From NCBI GenBank assembly GCA_036273855.1, contig DASUGU010000095.1, positions 1 to 64,000 of the forward strand: DNA of 64,000 nt. Reading direction: 5' to 3'. Shown in pieces: positions 1 through 7,847 of this stretch. The notes under the pieces were generated by a model. It was not told the DNA's origin. It worked only from the letters and a program-made list of their open reading frames with translations, and did not search any database. Position 1 is the first letter of the stretch, and the number at the start of each line of letters is the position of its first letter. The DNA comes from DATEPR01 sp036273855. GTDB lineage: Bacteria; Actinomycetota; Actinomycetes; Mycobacteriales; Pseudonocardiaceae. The position numbers and the translations under genes are program-made.

Positions 1-55
1 CGTACCGGCCCCCGGCCACGGTGATGGTGCGGGTAATGACAGACTGGGTGTCCAA
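1..55 (-). CDS. Probable IS4-family transposase, N-terminal fragment (runs off window)
   Basis: Only 18 codons lie inside the window, read leftward from a TTG at 55. They give LDTQSVITRTITVAGGRY. From memory this resembles the start of actinobacterial IS4-type transposases (TRTITVA followed by an APGHLGELTQ segment, the IS4 N-terminal domain), but the rest lies outside. An AGCAGGA stretch six bases before the TTG could be the ribosome binding site. An in-frame stop lies just upstream, so the reading frame cannot begin much earlier. The family call rests on a short match and is tentative. Confidence 0.4.
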   Translation of the reverse strand, partial: MDTQSVITRTITVAGGRY

Positions 56-58
56 CGG

Positions 59-105
59 GGTTCCTGCTGATCAACGATCTTGGTCGACGCTGTTCTAGCA
101 GGAAC
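59..105. repeat. Inverted repeat beside the transposase start
   Basis: GGTTCCTGCT and AGCAGGAACT are complementary over nine bases (GTTCCTGCT/AGCAGGAAC), separated by about 28 bases. The arms lie immediately outside the putative transposase start. They may belong to the end of the insertion element or form a hairpin shielding its ribosome binding site. Which of these applies cannot be decided without the other element end. Confidence 0.4.
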
Positions 106-895
106 TCCGTTGCTTGTTTCAAAGGGGCTTGACGATCACGCCCGTCGCCAAACTTCACGGCCTTGTGACTAGCTGGGCAGTCACCAGGCCTGGCCAGCTG
201 ACAGCCGGTCTCGCCGGCTGAGAGCTGGTCCGGACGGGCAGTCGCCGGATCTGGCTGCCCGACAGCCGGTCTCGCTGGCCAGCCGGGCCGCCAGGCCAGC
301 TGGGTGGTCGTGTGGCTGGGCGGTCGCTGGGCTGGCGGTCGGCCGGTCGCGTGCCGGCTCGGTACCGGGCAAGTTCAGCGCCGAACTCGCCGGTCGGCCG
401 GGTCGCTGGCCGGCTGCTGCCCGGCAGCCATGGCTGGATCCGATCCGTCCCATTGCCGATCCCGGCGATGGCGCTGCCCGGTGACAGATCCAGCGGCTTC
501 GGCAGCGGTGGACCAGTAGCCGGCATCCGGCGCGGAAGGCTGCGTCAGCCAGCCATTCAGCGATGGGTGCCTAGCCAGCCGGAAGGGAGGCGATCGATCC
601 AACGCCCTTGCGCGGCAACGAGTCAGCGGTCAGTGGTCCGGCGCGACTCGGTCGGGATCTCTGCCGCCCCTGCCAGGGCCGATCCCGGCTGCCGCAGGCA
701 GTGGTCCGGGCCGGACCGTCCGTTGACGCATGGTCCGAATACCTGCCGTCTGCCATGGCCGATGCCGGCCCTGGTAGGCGGCGGGTCGGACCTGCCCGCC
801 GGCTCACCAGGTCGGTGTAGCCAGCCTTCGGGTGCGGCACTATCCGCGCAGGCGGCGTGGGGTCCAGGCGGGGCCGCTGGGTTCGCGTCGGTGGG
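106..895. other. Gene-free, repetitive GC-rich interval
   Basis: No convincing gene is seen. Open frames occur in several phases but lack domains and consist of Arg/Ala/Gly/Pro-rich shadow translations. The stretch 190-420 is built from degenerate GGTC/GGCTGGC/GGCCGG words. A 15-base word, GACAGCCGGTCTCGC, occurs twice with a 61-base period (200-214 and 261-275). It separates the insertion-element fragment from the end of glyS. Confidence 0.5.
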
Positions 896-2281
896 TCAGC
901 AGCCGAGGAGGCGGGAGGCGAGGTAGCTCTCGACCTTGTCGATCGCCACTCGCTCCTGGGCCATCGTGTCCCGTTCCCGGACGGTCACGGCCTGGTCGGT
1001 CAGCGTTTCGAAGTCGACCGTGACACAGAAAGGAGTACCGATCTCGTCCTGGCGGCGGTAGCGGCGGCCGATGTTGCCGGCGTCGTCGAAGTCGACGTTC
1101 CAGTTCTTGCGGAGCTGGGCGGCGAGGTCCCTGGCCTTCGGCGACAGGTCGGCGTTGCGGGACAGCGGAAGTACGGCGGCCTTCACCGGTGCGAGCCGGC
1201 GGTCCAGGCGCAGTACGACCCGCTTCTCCAGCACGCCCTTCACGTTGGGCGCCTCGTCCTCGGTGTAGGCGTCCAGCAGGAAGGCCATCATCGGTCGGCC
1301 GACGCCGGCCGCGGGTTCGATGACGAAGGGGCGGTAGCGGGAATCCGACGCCTGGTCGAAGTAGGACAGGTCGACGCCGGAGTGGTTGCTGTGGGTGGTC
1401 AGGTCGAAGTCGGTGCGGTTGGCGATGCCTTCCAGCTCACCCCACTCCTGGCCGGAGAACTCGAAGCGGTACTCGATGTCGACCGTCCGCTTGGAGTAGT
1501 GGGAGAGCTTCTCCTTGGGGTGCTCGTAGTGACGGAGGTTGTCCTTGTTGATGCCCAGCTCGGTGTACCAGCGGGAGCGCTCGTCGATCCAGAACTGGTG
1601 CCACTGCTCGTCGGTGCCCGGCTCGACGAAGAACTCCATCTCCATCTGCTCGAACTCGCGGGTGCGGAAGATGAAGTTGCCCGGCGTGATCTCGTTGCGG
1701 AACGACTTGCCGATCTGGCCGATGCCGAACGGCGGCTTGCGGCGGGAGGTGGTCAGCACGTTGAGAAAGTTGACGAAGATGCCCTGTGCCGTCTCCGGGC
1801 GGAGGTAGTGCAGGCCCTCGTCGGACTCGACCGGGCCGACGTAGGTCTTGAGCAGGCCGTTGAACATGCGGGGCTCTGTGTACTGGCCACGGTTGCCGCA
1901 GTTCGGGCAGGGCACCTGGGACAGGTCGTTCTCGGCGACGGCCTGGCCGGAGCGCTCCGCGTACTCCTCGGCCAGCTGGTCAGCACGGAACCGACGATGA
2001 CAGGAGGTGCACTCCACCAGCGGGTCGACGAACGCCTTGACGTGGCCGGACGCCTCCCACACCTGGCGGGGCAGGATCACGGACGAGTCGAGGCCGACGA
2101 CGTCGTCGCGGCCCTGCACCATGAACTTCCACCACTGCCGCTTGATGTTGTCCTTGAGCTCGACCCCCAACGGGCCGTAGTCCCACGCCGAGCGGGTACC
2201 GCCGTAGATCTCGCCGCACGGGTAGACGAAGCCACGGCGCTTGCACAGGCTGACGACGGTGTCGATGCGGTCGGCGGGCAC
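896..2281 (-). CDS. glyS: Glycine--tRNA ligase
   Basis: Cytosolic class II aminoacyl-tRNA synthetase (461 aa, the usual length for the single-chain alpha2 type) that charges tRNA-Gly. Visible signatures: the N-terminal RGFVYPCGEIYGG and WDYGPLG segments, a zinc-ribbon-like insertion with CTSC and CPNC, the active-site stretch RPETAQGIFVNF, motif 2 around GQIGKSFRNEI, and a C-terminal anticodon-binding domain ending near YLASRLLGC. The GTG at 2281 is chosen because GGAG lies five bases upstream and the protein then begins SVPADRID-like, as in relatives. Upstream in-frame codons would add a non-conserved Arg/Gly-rich tail. It is divergent from the smtB/zur side, as in mycobacteria. Confidence 0.95.
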   Translation of the reverse strand: MPADRIDTVVSLCKRRGFVYPCGEIYGGTRSAWDYGPLGVELKDNIKRQWWKFMVQGRDDVVGLDSSVILPRQVWEASGHVKAFVDPLVECTSCHRRFRADQLAEEYAERSGQAVAENDLSQVPCPNCGNRGQYTEPRMFNGLLKTYVGPVESDEGLHYLRPETAQGIFVNFLNVLTTSRRKPPFGIGQIGKSFRNEITPGNFIFRTREFEQMEMEFFVEPGTDEQWHQFWIDERSRWYTELGINKDNLRHYEHPKEKLSHYSKRTVDIEYRFEFSGQEWGELEGIANRTDFDLTTHSNHSGVDLSYFDQASDSRYRPFVIEPAAGVGRPMMAFLLDAYTEDEAPNVKGVLEKRVVLRLDRRLAPVKAAVLPLSRNADLSPKARDLAAQLRKNWNVDFDDAGNIGRRYRRQDEIGTPFCVTVDFETLTDQAVTVRERDTMAQERVAIDKVESYLASRLLGC

Positions 2282-2475
2282 TGATACTCCATACGTTCGG
2301 GTCGAGGGTGCGCGTGCGGGATGACCTGCGCACGCGTGGCAAACAAGGGTAGCTCCCGGCGCCGCGCACCCCGCACAGGGTGGACAACCGCCTCGTGGAA
2401 CGTGTAGTGCGACGCCGCGTACCGTCGACGTGCGGCGGTCGCCGCTCATGGCACGGGCGCGAATGAGGAGTGGTG

Positions 2476-2775
2476 ATGCAGGCGAGGCGGGGCCTTAACT
2501 TCCGGGGTCGGCTCGGCAGCCGCGCGCCGATGGTGGCGTGCAACGGTCCGCTGGCCAAGGTGCCGCCGCTGGTCGCCTTCCTCGGCGTGCTCATCGTGTT
2601 CGGCGTGGCCGTGTGGCTGCGCGGGGTGGCCGGTGCGGTGCTGTTGGGCCTGCTCGGGCTCGGGGTGCTCGGCCTGCTCGCGGTCACCTGGCAGGCACTG
2701 AAGCCGGGTGACCGGGTGCTGCGAGTGGTCGTGGTGATCATTCTCGCCGGTGTCGCCATCTCCTTGTTGCGTTGA
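2476..2775 (+). CDS. Small membrane protein (DUF6703-like)
   Basis: A 99-residue protein with a basic N-terminus and three closely spaced hydrophobic segments: residues about 27-44, 48-68 and 78-96 (LVAFLGVLIVFGVAV, AVLLGLLGLGVLGLLAV, VLRVVVVIILAGVAI). It is therefore probably an inner-membrane protein. ATG 2476 is preceded by GAGGAG with five bases of spacing; GTG codons at 2470 and 2473 overlap that site and are less likely. It lies between glyS (divergent) and the zinc-sensor pair. It resembles an uncharacterised actinobacterial family; no function can be assigned. Confidence 0.75.
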   Translation: MQARRGLNFRGRLGSRAPMVACNGPLAKVPPLVAFLGVLIVFGVAVWLRGVAGAVLLGLLGLGVLGLLAVTWQALKPGDRVLRVVVVIILAGVAISLLR

Positions 2776-2875
2776 ACCTCGCAGGTCGACGCACCGCCTA
2801 GGATGGTGGGAGGCACCCGAGACGGGCTGGTGTGACGCCCGTCGCGCTCGGGTCCGCCCCACACGGAGAGGACGG

Positions 2876-3292
2876 ATGCCCGTCGTGAGCGCCGACGCCG
2901 CACCTGTTGGGCTGCAGCATGGCGTGGACGAGCATGTGCACTCGCCCGACCGCGTCGAGGTCAGCACCGGTTCCGCCCGACCGGTGGCCACGTTGGCCGC
3001 CGCGGGTGATCTGCTGCGCGCGCTCGCCGCGCCCGTGCGCATCGCGATCGTGTTGGAACTGCTTGAGTCCGAGCGCTGCGTGCACGAACTGGTCGCCACC
3101 CTGGGCGTGACCCAGCCGCTGATCAGCCAGCACCTGCGGGTGCTGAAGTCGGCCGGTGTCGTGGCGGGCGAACGGCACGGCCGCGAGGTCGTCTACCGGC
3201 TGGTCGACGAGCACCTCGCCCATATCGTGACCGACGCCGTGACCCACGCCGAGGAACCGGCGGTGGACCCCGGTCGGAAGGATCGACCGTGA
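2876..3292 (+). CDS. smtB: ArsR/SmtB-family metal-sensing repressor
   Basis: 138-residue winged-helix repressor. The core covers residues about 40-130, with the recognition region LGVTQPLISQHLRVLKSAGV. After the wing comes DEHLAHIVTDAVTHAEE, which fits the alpha-5 zinc-site pattern D-x-H-x10-H-x2-E of SmtB/CzrA-type sensors, so zinc derepression is likely. The first 40 residues are an extra His/Asp-containing tail (QHGVDEHVHS). ATG 2876 follows GGAGAG by five bases. The stop overlaps the GTG of zur in a GTGA, so the two are translationally coupled. The order matches M. tuberculosis Rv2358-Rv2359. Confidence 0.9.
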   Translation: MPVVSADAAPVGLQHGVDEHVHSPDRVEVSTGSARPVATLAAAGDLLRALAAPVRIAIVLELLESERCVHELVATLGVTQPLISQHLRVLKSAGVVAGERHGREVVYRLVDEHLAHIVTDAVTHAEEPAVDPGRKDRP

Positions 3293-3717
3293 CCGACAGT
3301 GACGTCGACCGGAGCAGCCGCTCCATGCCCGGCCAGCGCGCCACCCGGCAGCGCGCCGCCATCGCGAAACTGCTGGACCAGCTCGACGACTTCCGTTCCG
3401 CCCAGGAATTGCACGAGGAGCTGCGCAAACGCGGCGAGGCCATCGGGCTGACCACCGTCTACCGCACGTTGCAGTCGCTGTCCGACGCCGGCGAGGTGGA
3501 CGTCCTGCGCACCGCGTCGGGCGAAGCCATCTACCGGCACTGCTCCAGCCATCACCACCACCACCTGGTGTGCCGGCACTGCGGCCGCACGGTCGAGGTG
3601 GAAGGGCCGGCCGTCGAGTCGTGGGCCACACGAGTGGCCGCCGAGCACGGGTTCGCGCAGGTCAGCCACACTATGGAGATCTTCGGCACGTGTGGGGACT
3701 GCGCCGATCGGCTGTGA
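3289..3717 (+). CDS. zur: Zinc uptake regulator, Fur family
   Basis: 142-residue Fur-family repressor. The N-terminal winged helix (RATRQRAAIAKLL...TTVYRTLQSLSDAGEV) is followed by the dimerisation/metal domain. That domain has a His run (SSHHHHHLVCRHCG), the first CxxC (CRHC), HGFAQVSHTMEIFGTCGDC and the second CxxC (CGDC). The pairing with an SmtB-like gene and the family features favour Zur over Fur. In this pair SmtB senses zinc excess and controls the operon, while Zur represses uptake genes under zinc sufficiency (known for mycobacteria, inferred here). The start overlaps the smtB stop by four bases. Confidence 0.92.
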   Translation: MTDSDVDRSSRSMPGQRATRQRAAIAKLLDQLDDFRSAQELHEELRKRGEAIGLTTVYRTLQSLSDAGEVDVLRTASGEAIYRHCSSHHHHHLVCRHCGRTVEVEGPAVESWATRVAAEHGFAQVSHTMEIFGTCGDCADRL

Positions 3718-3723
3718 CGCCGC

Positions 3724-4413
3724 TCAGTGTTCGTAGGGGTCGGCCGGTGCATCGACCGTGTGCAACGCCGTGACCAGCAGCGTCGGCGTGTAGCCGTCGG
3801 CCGCGGTGGCCGAGCCGGGGCGGAGCCGGCCGGTAACCGTGATCCACTGGTCGTTCGCCAGGTCGGCTGCGAGGTGGCCGGTGAGCGCCACCGTCATCGG
3901 TGTGGCGTCGGCGGCGCAGCAGGTGATGACCAGCCGGGCGACGTAGTCGGTGCCTGCGGTGTGCACGACGAAACCGGTGAGTTCCACGGTCCTGGTGTTG
4001 AGCGCGTGGGTGGGGTCCCACACGCTGCGCGCGATGAACTCGCTCACCGCCATCGGCACGATGCCGCTCGGCAACGGCGCGAACGCCTCGCTCGGTGGAG
4101 CGATCCGGGTCGCCCGGGCGTCACGCAGGACCGTGTCCGCGCCCAGGGCCGGTGGGGCGACCAGGAAGATCGTGAGCACCGGCAGGACCAGCAGCCAGCA
4201 CCAGCGGGCGCCCGGGTGGTCGTGCGGGGCCGGGTCGGTGATGGCGCGGACCATGGCCGTGATCGCAAGAGCGATGATCACGATGCCGGCGGTCAGGACG
4301 AGTGGCGCCGAGGCAGGCTTGACGTAGCGCAGGTCGGTGCCGTCCAGGGTGATCTTCACCAGTGCGCTGCCGACCAGCACGAGCAGGACGTTCACCGCGT
4401 CCTGGCGGGTCAC
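3724..4413 (-). CDS. TIGR03943-type putative permease subunit (DUF1980, YcgQ-like)
   Basis: 229 residues. Two hydrophobic segments at the N-terminus (about 5-35 and 62-90) are followed by an extracytoplasmic domain containing RTVELTGFVVHT and VITCCAADATPMTV, typical of the DUF1980 C-terminal domain. Partner of the permease encoded immediately upstream: GTG 4413 overlaps that gene's stop in a GTGA. In Bacillus the homologous pair (ycgQ/ycgR) is a Zur-repressed system linked to zinc. The placement here beside smtB/zur, tail to tail with zur, fits a metal role, but the transported ion is an inference. Confidence 0.8.
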   Translation of the reverse strand: MTRQDAVNVLLVLVGSALVKITLDGTDLRYVKPASAPLVLTAGIVIIALAITAMVRAITDPAPHDHPGARWCWLLVLPVLTIFLVAPPALGADTVLRDARATRIAPPSEAFAPLPSGIVPMAVSEFIARSVWDPTHALNTRTVELTGFVVHTAGTDYVARLVITCCAADATPMTVALTGHLAADLANDQWITVTGRLRPGSATAADGYTPTLLVTALHTVDAPADPYEH

Positions 4414-5738
4414 CGGTAGCCGCCGAGGACGACCAGCCCGACCGCGACGGCCGAGCCGACTGCGACCAGGAACGTCACCGGCGCGAACCGCGCCACGAAC
4501 GCCTTGCCGAACGTGCCGGCCTGCAACGCGATCAGCTTGACGTCCACCGCCGGTCCGACCACCAGGAACACCAGCCGGGCCAGCAACGGCAACGCCGGCA
4601 TGGCCGCCGCGACGAACGCGTCGGCTTCGCTGCACAACGCCAGCACGACCGCGAGCACCGCCAACACTCCGACGCTCGCCACCGTGTTGCCGCCCACCGC
4701 CGCGAACCACGACGGCGGGACGAGCACGTTCACCGTGGCCGCCGCGAGCGCACCGGCCACCAGGAATCCGCCCGCCGACGCGAGATCGGCCAGGGCTGCC
4801 TCGACGAACAAGGACCAGCCGGAGCCGTGGGTGTGCTCGTGCCGGTCGGCGATCCACGCGGTGCGGCCCGTCCGCGACCACAGCCAGCCCATGGCGAACG
4901 ACGTCAACAGCGAACCGAGGAACCGGGCGAGGACCATGCCGGGCGCGGCGGGGAACGCGACGGCCGTCGCGACCAGCACCACCGGATTGACGGCGGGCGC
5001 GGCCAAGAGGAACGCCAGCGCGGCCGACGGCGGCACACCCTGCCGGATGAGCCGCCGAGCGACCGGCACCGACGCGCATTCGCAGCCCGGCAGCAGGATC
5101 CCGGCCAACCCGGCCACGCCGATGGCGGCGGTTTCGTTGCGCGGCAACGCTTTCCGCAACAGTCGAGCCGGCGCGAACGCCGCGATGCCACCGCTGATCA
5201 GCACGCCCAGCACGAGAAACGGCATGGCCTGCACGCAGATCGCCACGAACACAGTGGCGCCGCTGCGGGCCGCCGCTCCGCCGAGCCGCATCGCGACCAA
5301 CACCAGCAGCCCGACGAGCAGCACCCACCGAGCCCGCGGACCGGGCGAGGACCCGGAAGACGCAGGCGCTGCCACAGCCCGCCCGAAGCGAGACCCCACC
5401 ACGGCAGCAGACCTCTCCACGGCAGCCGAAAGTGGCCCGGCAGCCGGCGGATCGCCAGCAGAACTGGGCCCGACACGAGATGTCGGCCCGGCAGCGCAAG
5501 ACAGCACGCCCGCCGAAGTCAGCCCGCCCGCCGAAGCCAGCCCGCCGGCCGAAGCCAGCCTGCGGGCCGAAATCAGCTCGGCAGCAGCAGTCAGCCCGGC
5601 AGCACAAGCCGGCCCGCCAGCCGACATCGGCCCGCCAGCAGAAGTCGACGCGCCGACACAAGCCAGCCCACCAGCCGACGTCGGCTCGGCGGCCGTATCG
5701 GCCGTGGGCGAAGCCTGGTCGGGTCGGGGGTTGGGCAC
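4410..5738 (-). CDS. Permease of the UPF0718/DUF318 family (YcgR-like) with repeat-built N-terminus
   Basis: Polytopic membrane protein, about eight hydrophobic segments from residue 115 on. It has the family signatures PFLVLGVLISGGIAAF, LPGCECASVPVARRL and a central LCSEADAFVAAA. It forms an operon with the downstream DUF1980 partner. The first about 110 residues are unusual: Ala/Gly/Ser-rich hexapeptide units (GLASAG, GLTSAG) encoded by an 18-bp degenerate DNA repeat. The start is uncertain. GTG 5738 gives 442 residues but has no good ribosome binding site; GTG codons at 5420, 5402 or 5399 would remove the repeat region and give a protein of normal family length. Confidence 0.8.
   Translation of the reverse strand: MPNPRPDQASPTADTAAEPTSAGGLACVGASTSAGGPMSAGGPACAAGLTAAAELISARRLASAGGLASAGGLTSAGVLSCAAGPTSRVGPSSAGDPPAAGPLSAAVERSAAVVGSRFGRAVAAPASSGSSPGPRARWVLLVGLLVLVAMRLGGAAARSGATVFVAICVQAMPFLVLGVLISGGIAAFAPARLLRKALPRNETAAIGVAGLAGILLPGCECASVPVARRLIRQGVPPSAALAFLLAAPAVNPVVLVATAVAFPAAPGMVLARFLGSLLTSFAMGWLWSRTGRTAWIADRHEHTHGSGWSLFVEAALADLASAGGFLVAGALAAATVNVLVPPSWFAAVGGNTVASVGVLAVLAVVLALCSEADAFVAAAMPALPLLARLVFLVVGPAVDVKLIALQAGTFGKAFVARFAPVTFLVAVGSAVAVGLVVLGGYR
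5475..5700. repeat. Degenerate 18-bp tandem repeat (about 12 units)
   Basis: Read on the plus strand, successive 18-base units resemble CCCGCCGGCCGAAGCCAG, for example at 5519-5574, with variants such as CCCGCCAGCCGACATCGG and CTCGGCAGCAGCAGTCAG. The period of 18 keeps all frames open and, on the minus strand in the permease frame, gives six-residue Ala/Gly/Ser units. Unit edges are degenerate, so the copy number is approximate. Confidence 0.75.
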
Positions 5739-5769
5739 CTGGCGGATCGTGCCAGGTCAGGGGGTTGCT

Positions 5770-6195
5770 CTATGGGGTGATGTGGGTAGCTTCCTCCAGC
5801 AACTCGACACGCAACTGGGACGCCGTGGACACCACCAGCATGAGCAGGGTGCCCATGGCGGCGACGTTCAGGCCGCTGGCCGGGAACGTGTACCGCAGCG
5901 TCACGTCCAGGCCCCTGCTGGTGTGGACCACGCCGAGGGTGCCGAACAGGCCCTGGCCGGCTCGTTCCGCGGCGGACGACGCCAGTTGTAGCGAGTCGGG
6001 CAGGTCCCACGCCACGACGCAGGTCAGGCTGAGCACCGCCAGTCCCTCGGCCAGCTGAATCCCTTGCAGCGCACAGGGGACATCACCGTGCCGGAACGTC
6101 AGGGCGCCGTCGTCGTCGACCGTCACGTCGTGGTAGCGCTCCAACGCCTCCCGGGCCGTCTCCAACAGGTTTGCCGTGGTCACGGCTTCCGTCAT
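5770..6195 (-). CDS. YbjN-domain protein
   Basis: 141 residues without a signal peptide or membrane segment. The mixed alpha/beta pattern, with LETAREALERY at the start, a LTFRHGDVPCALQ strand pair and a terminal helix VVSTASQLRVELLEEA, looks like the YbjN fold (type III secretion chaperone-like), which is common and uncharacterised in actinobacteria. ATG 6195 overlaps the uppS stop by four bases (ATGA) and has GGGGGAG upstream, so it is translated together with uppS. M. tuberculosis also has a hypothetical gene, Rv2360c, next to uppS. Confidence 0.65.
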   Translation of the reverse strand: MTEAVTTANLLETAREALERYHDVTVDDDGALTFRHGDVPCALQGIQLAEGLAVLSLTCVVAWDLPDSLQLASSAAERAGQGLFGTLGVVHTSRGLDVTLRYTFPASGLNVAAMGTLLMLVVSTASQLRVELLEEATHITP

Positions 6196-7028
6196 CGTTG
6201 CTCCCCCACCGCGCCTGCCGCGTCCACGGCAGCGCCGAATCGCCGGTCGCGCATCGCGTACGTCTCCACTGCCCGCCACAGTTGCAGGCGGTCGAAGTCC
6301 GGCCACAACACGTCCATGAACACCAGTTCCGCGTAGGCGGACTGCCACAGCATGAAGTTCGACGTGCGTTCCTCGCCGGACGGCCGGATGAACAGGTCGA
6401 CGTCGGGCATGTCGGGCTGGTACATGTACCGGCCGATCATCCGTTCGTCCACCTTGTCCGGGTTGATCTCGCCGGCCGCGACCAGTTTGGCGATCTGCCG
6501 GGTGGCGTCGGCGATCTCGGCGCGGCCGCCGTAGTTCACGCACATGGTGAGGTTGACGACGTCGTTGTTCTTGGTGCGTTCCTCGGCGATCTTGAGCTCG
6601 TTCACCACGCTGCGCCACAGCTTGGGCAGCCGGCCGGCCCAGCGGACCCGCACGCCCAATTCGTCCAGCTCGTCGACCCTGCGGTGGATGACGTCGCGGT
6701 TGAAGTTCATCAGGAACCGCACCTCGTCGGGGCTGCGCTTCCAGTTCTCGGTGGAGAACGCGTACACCGAGATCCACTTGACGCCGATCTCGATCGCGCC
6801 GCGCACCACGTCCAACACCACGGCCTCGCCGCGCTTGTGGCCCTCCACCCTGGGCAGGCCGCGCTGGTTGGCCCATCGGCCGTTGCCGTCCATCACGATC
6901 GCGATGTGCTTGGGCACGAACTCCAGCGGGATCGCGGGCGGTTTCGCCCCGGACGGGTGCGGCTCGGGTGGCCGCACCGGCGTCGTGCGCTCCTGGGTGT
7001 TCCTGCGGCGCCGCGACGACGGCAGCAT
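6192..7028 (-). CDS. uppS: Isoprenyl (decaprenyl) diphosphate synthase
   Basis: 278-residue cis-prenyltransferase that elongates a short allylic diphosphate with isopentenyl diphosphate, giving the polyprenyl carrier lipid for peptidoglycan and arabinogalactan. Conserved regions are visible: HIAIVMDGNGRWA (catalytic Asp), GHKRGEAVV, YAFSTENWKR, and near the end VDLFIRPSGEERTSNFMLWQSAYAEL. The first 30 residues are a basic, Pro-rich tail, as in mycobacterial Rv2361c. Start ATG 7028 is preceded by a GGAAGGAA stretch. It is the first gene of a pair with the YbjN protein and lies downstream of recO. Confidence 0.95.
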   Translation of the reverse strand: MLPSSRRRRNTQERTTPVRPPEPHPSGAKPPAIPLEFVPKHIAIVMDGNGRWANQRGLPRVEGHKRGEAVVLDVVRGAIEIGVKWISVYAFSTENWKRSPDEVRFLMNFNRDVIHRRVDELDELGVRVRWAGRLPKLWRSVVNELKIAEERTKNNDVVNLTMCVNYGGRAEIADATRQIAKLVAAGEINPDKVDERMIGRYMYQPDMPDVDLFIRPSGEERTSNFMLWQSAYAELVFMDVLWPDFDRLQLWRAVETYAMRDRRFGAAVDAAGAVGEQR

Positions 7029-7064
7029 GCTGCGTTCCTTCCTACGCGACTGCGAGACCTGTTC

Positions 7065-7829
7065 CTACTTCTCGACGACGTTCGGCGACGGCACCGGTTG
7101 CCTGCGTTCGACCAGCGGCAGCGACCGCAGCTGGCGCTCCAGGTGCCACTGCAGCAGCGCCGCGACCAAGCCGCTGGCCTCCCGCCTGGCCGACTGCCCG
7201 GTCGACTCGGCCACCGGCCACTCGCCGTGCAGCAGGGCCTCCAGCAGCGAGAACGTCTCCGCGGCCGGCCGGGACGAGCCCGGTGGCCGGCACCGGCCGC
7301 ACACCGCGCCACCGGCCGGCACACTGAACGACTGGTGCGGACCCGGTTCGGCGCACCGCGCGCACTCGGCGACCGCGGGGGCCCAACCGGCGTAGGCCAT
7401 GGCCCGGAGCAGGAACGCGTCCAGCACCAGCGACGGGTCCCGTTCCCCGGCGGCCAGCGCGCGCAGGGCACCGGCCACCAGCAGGTAGAGCCGCATCGCC
7501 GGCTCGCCCTCCTCCATGGCCAGCCGGTCGGCGGTCTCCAGGACGGCGCAGCCCGCGGTGTAGCGGGGGTAGTCGCCGACCAGGCCGATGCCGAACGCGT
7601 CCACGGTCTCCACCTGGGTGATCACGTCCAGCGTCCGGCCGGTGTAGAACTGCACGTCGACGTGGCCGAACGGTTCGAGCCGGGCGCCGAACCGCGACTT
7701 GGTGCGCCGCACGCCCTTGGCCACCGCGCGCACCTTGCCGTGCCGGCGGGTGATCAGCGTGACGATCCGGTCGGCCTCGCCCAGCTTGTGCACCCGCAGC
7801 ACCACACCGGTGTCGCGGTACAGACTCAT
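7065..7829 (-). CDS. recO: DNA repair protein RecO
   Basis: 254 residues. The N-terminal OB fold starts YRDTGVVLRVHKLGEADRIVTL and continues GKVRAVAKGVRRTKSRFGARLEP. The helical C-terminal domain holds a four-cysteine zinc site (CARC about residue 150 and CGRC about 170). RecO acts with RecF/RecR to load RecA on SSB-coated gaps and anneals complementary strands. It lies between era and uppS exactly as in mycobacteria, 18 bases after era. Confidence 0.93.
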   Translation of the reverse strand: MSLYRDTGVVLRVHKLGEADRIVTLITRRHGKVRAVAKGVRRTKSRFGARLEPFGHVDVQFYTGRTLDVITQVETVDAFGIGLVGDYPRYTAGCAVLETADRLAMEEGEPAMRLYLLVAGALRALAAGERDPSLVLDAFLLRAMAYAGWAPAVAECARCAEPGPHQSFSVPAGGAVCGRCRPPGSSRPAAETFSLLEALLHGEWPVAESTGQSARREASGLVAALLQWHLERQLRSLPLVERRQPVPSPNVVEK

Positions 7830-7847
7830 GCGGACATCGTCCCACGT

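Noticed and set aside
857..2284. A 475-codon plus-strand frame
   Set aside because: Complement of glyS in the mirrored phase; no ribosome site and no recognisable fold.
2282..2475. T-box riboswitch upstream of glyS
   Set aside because: No specifier-loop or antiterminator (GGTGG-type T-box) sequence is present; only a weak GTGCGC/GCGCAC pair.
5475..5700. CRISPR array
   Set aside because: Units are contiguous and degenerate, without spacers; no cas genes occur in the window.
5432..6058. Plus-strand Arg/Pro/Gln-rich frame across the 18-bp repeat
   Set aside because: All phases are open through the repeat because its period is a multiple of three; the permease frame has a real domain, this one does not.
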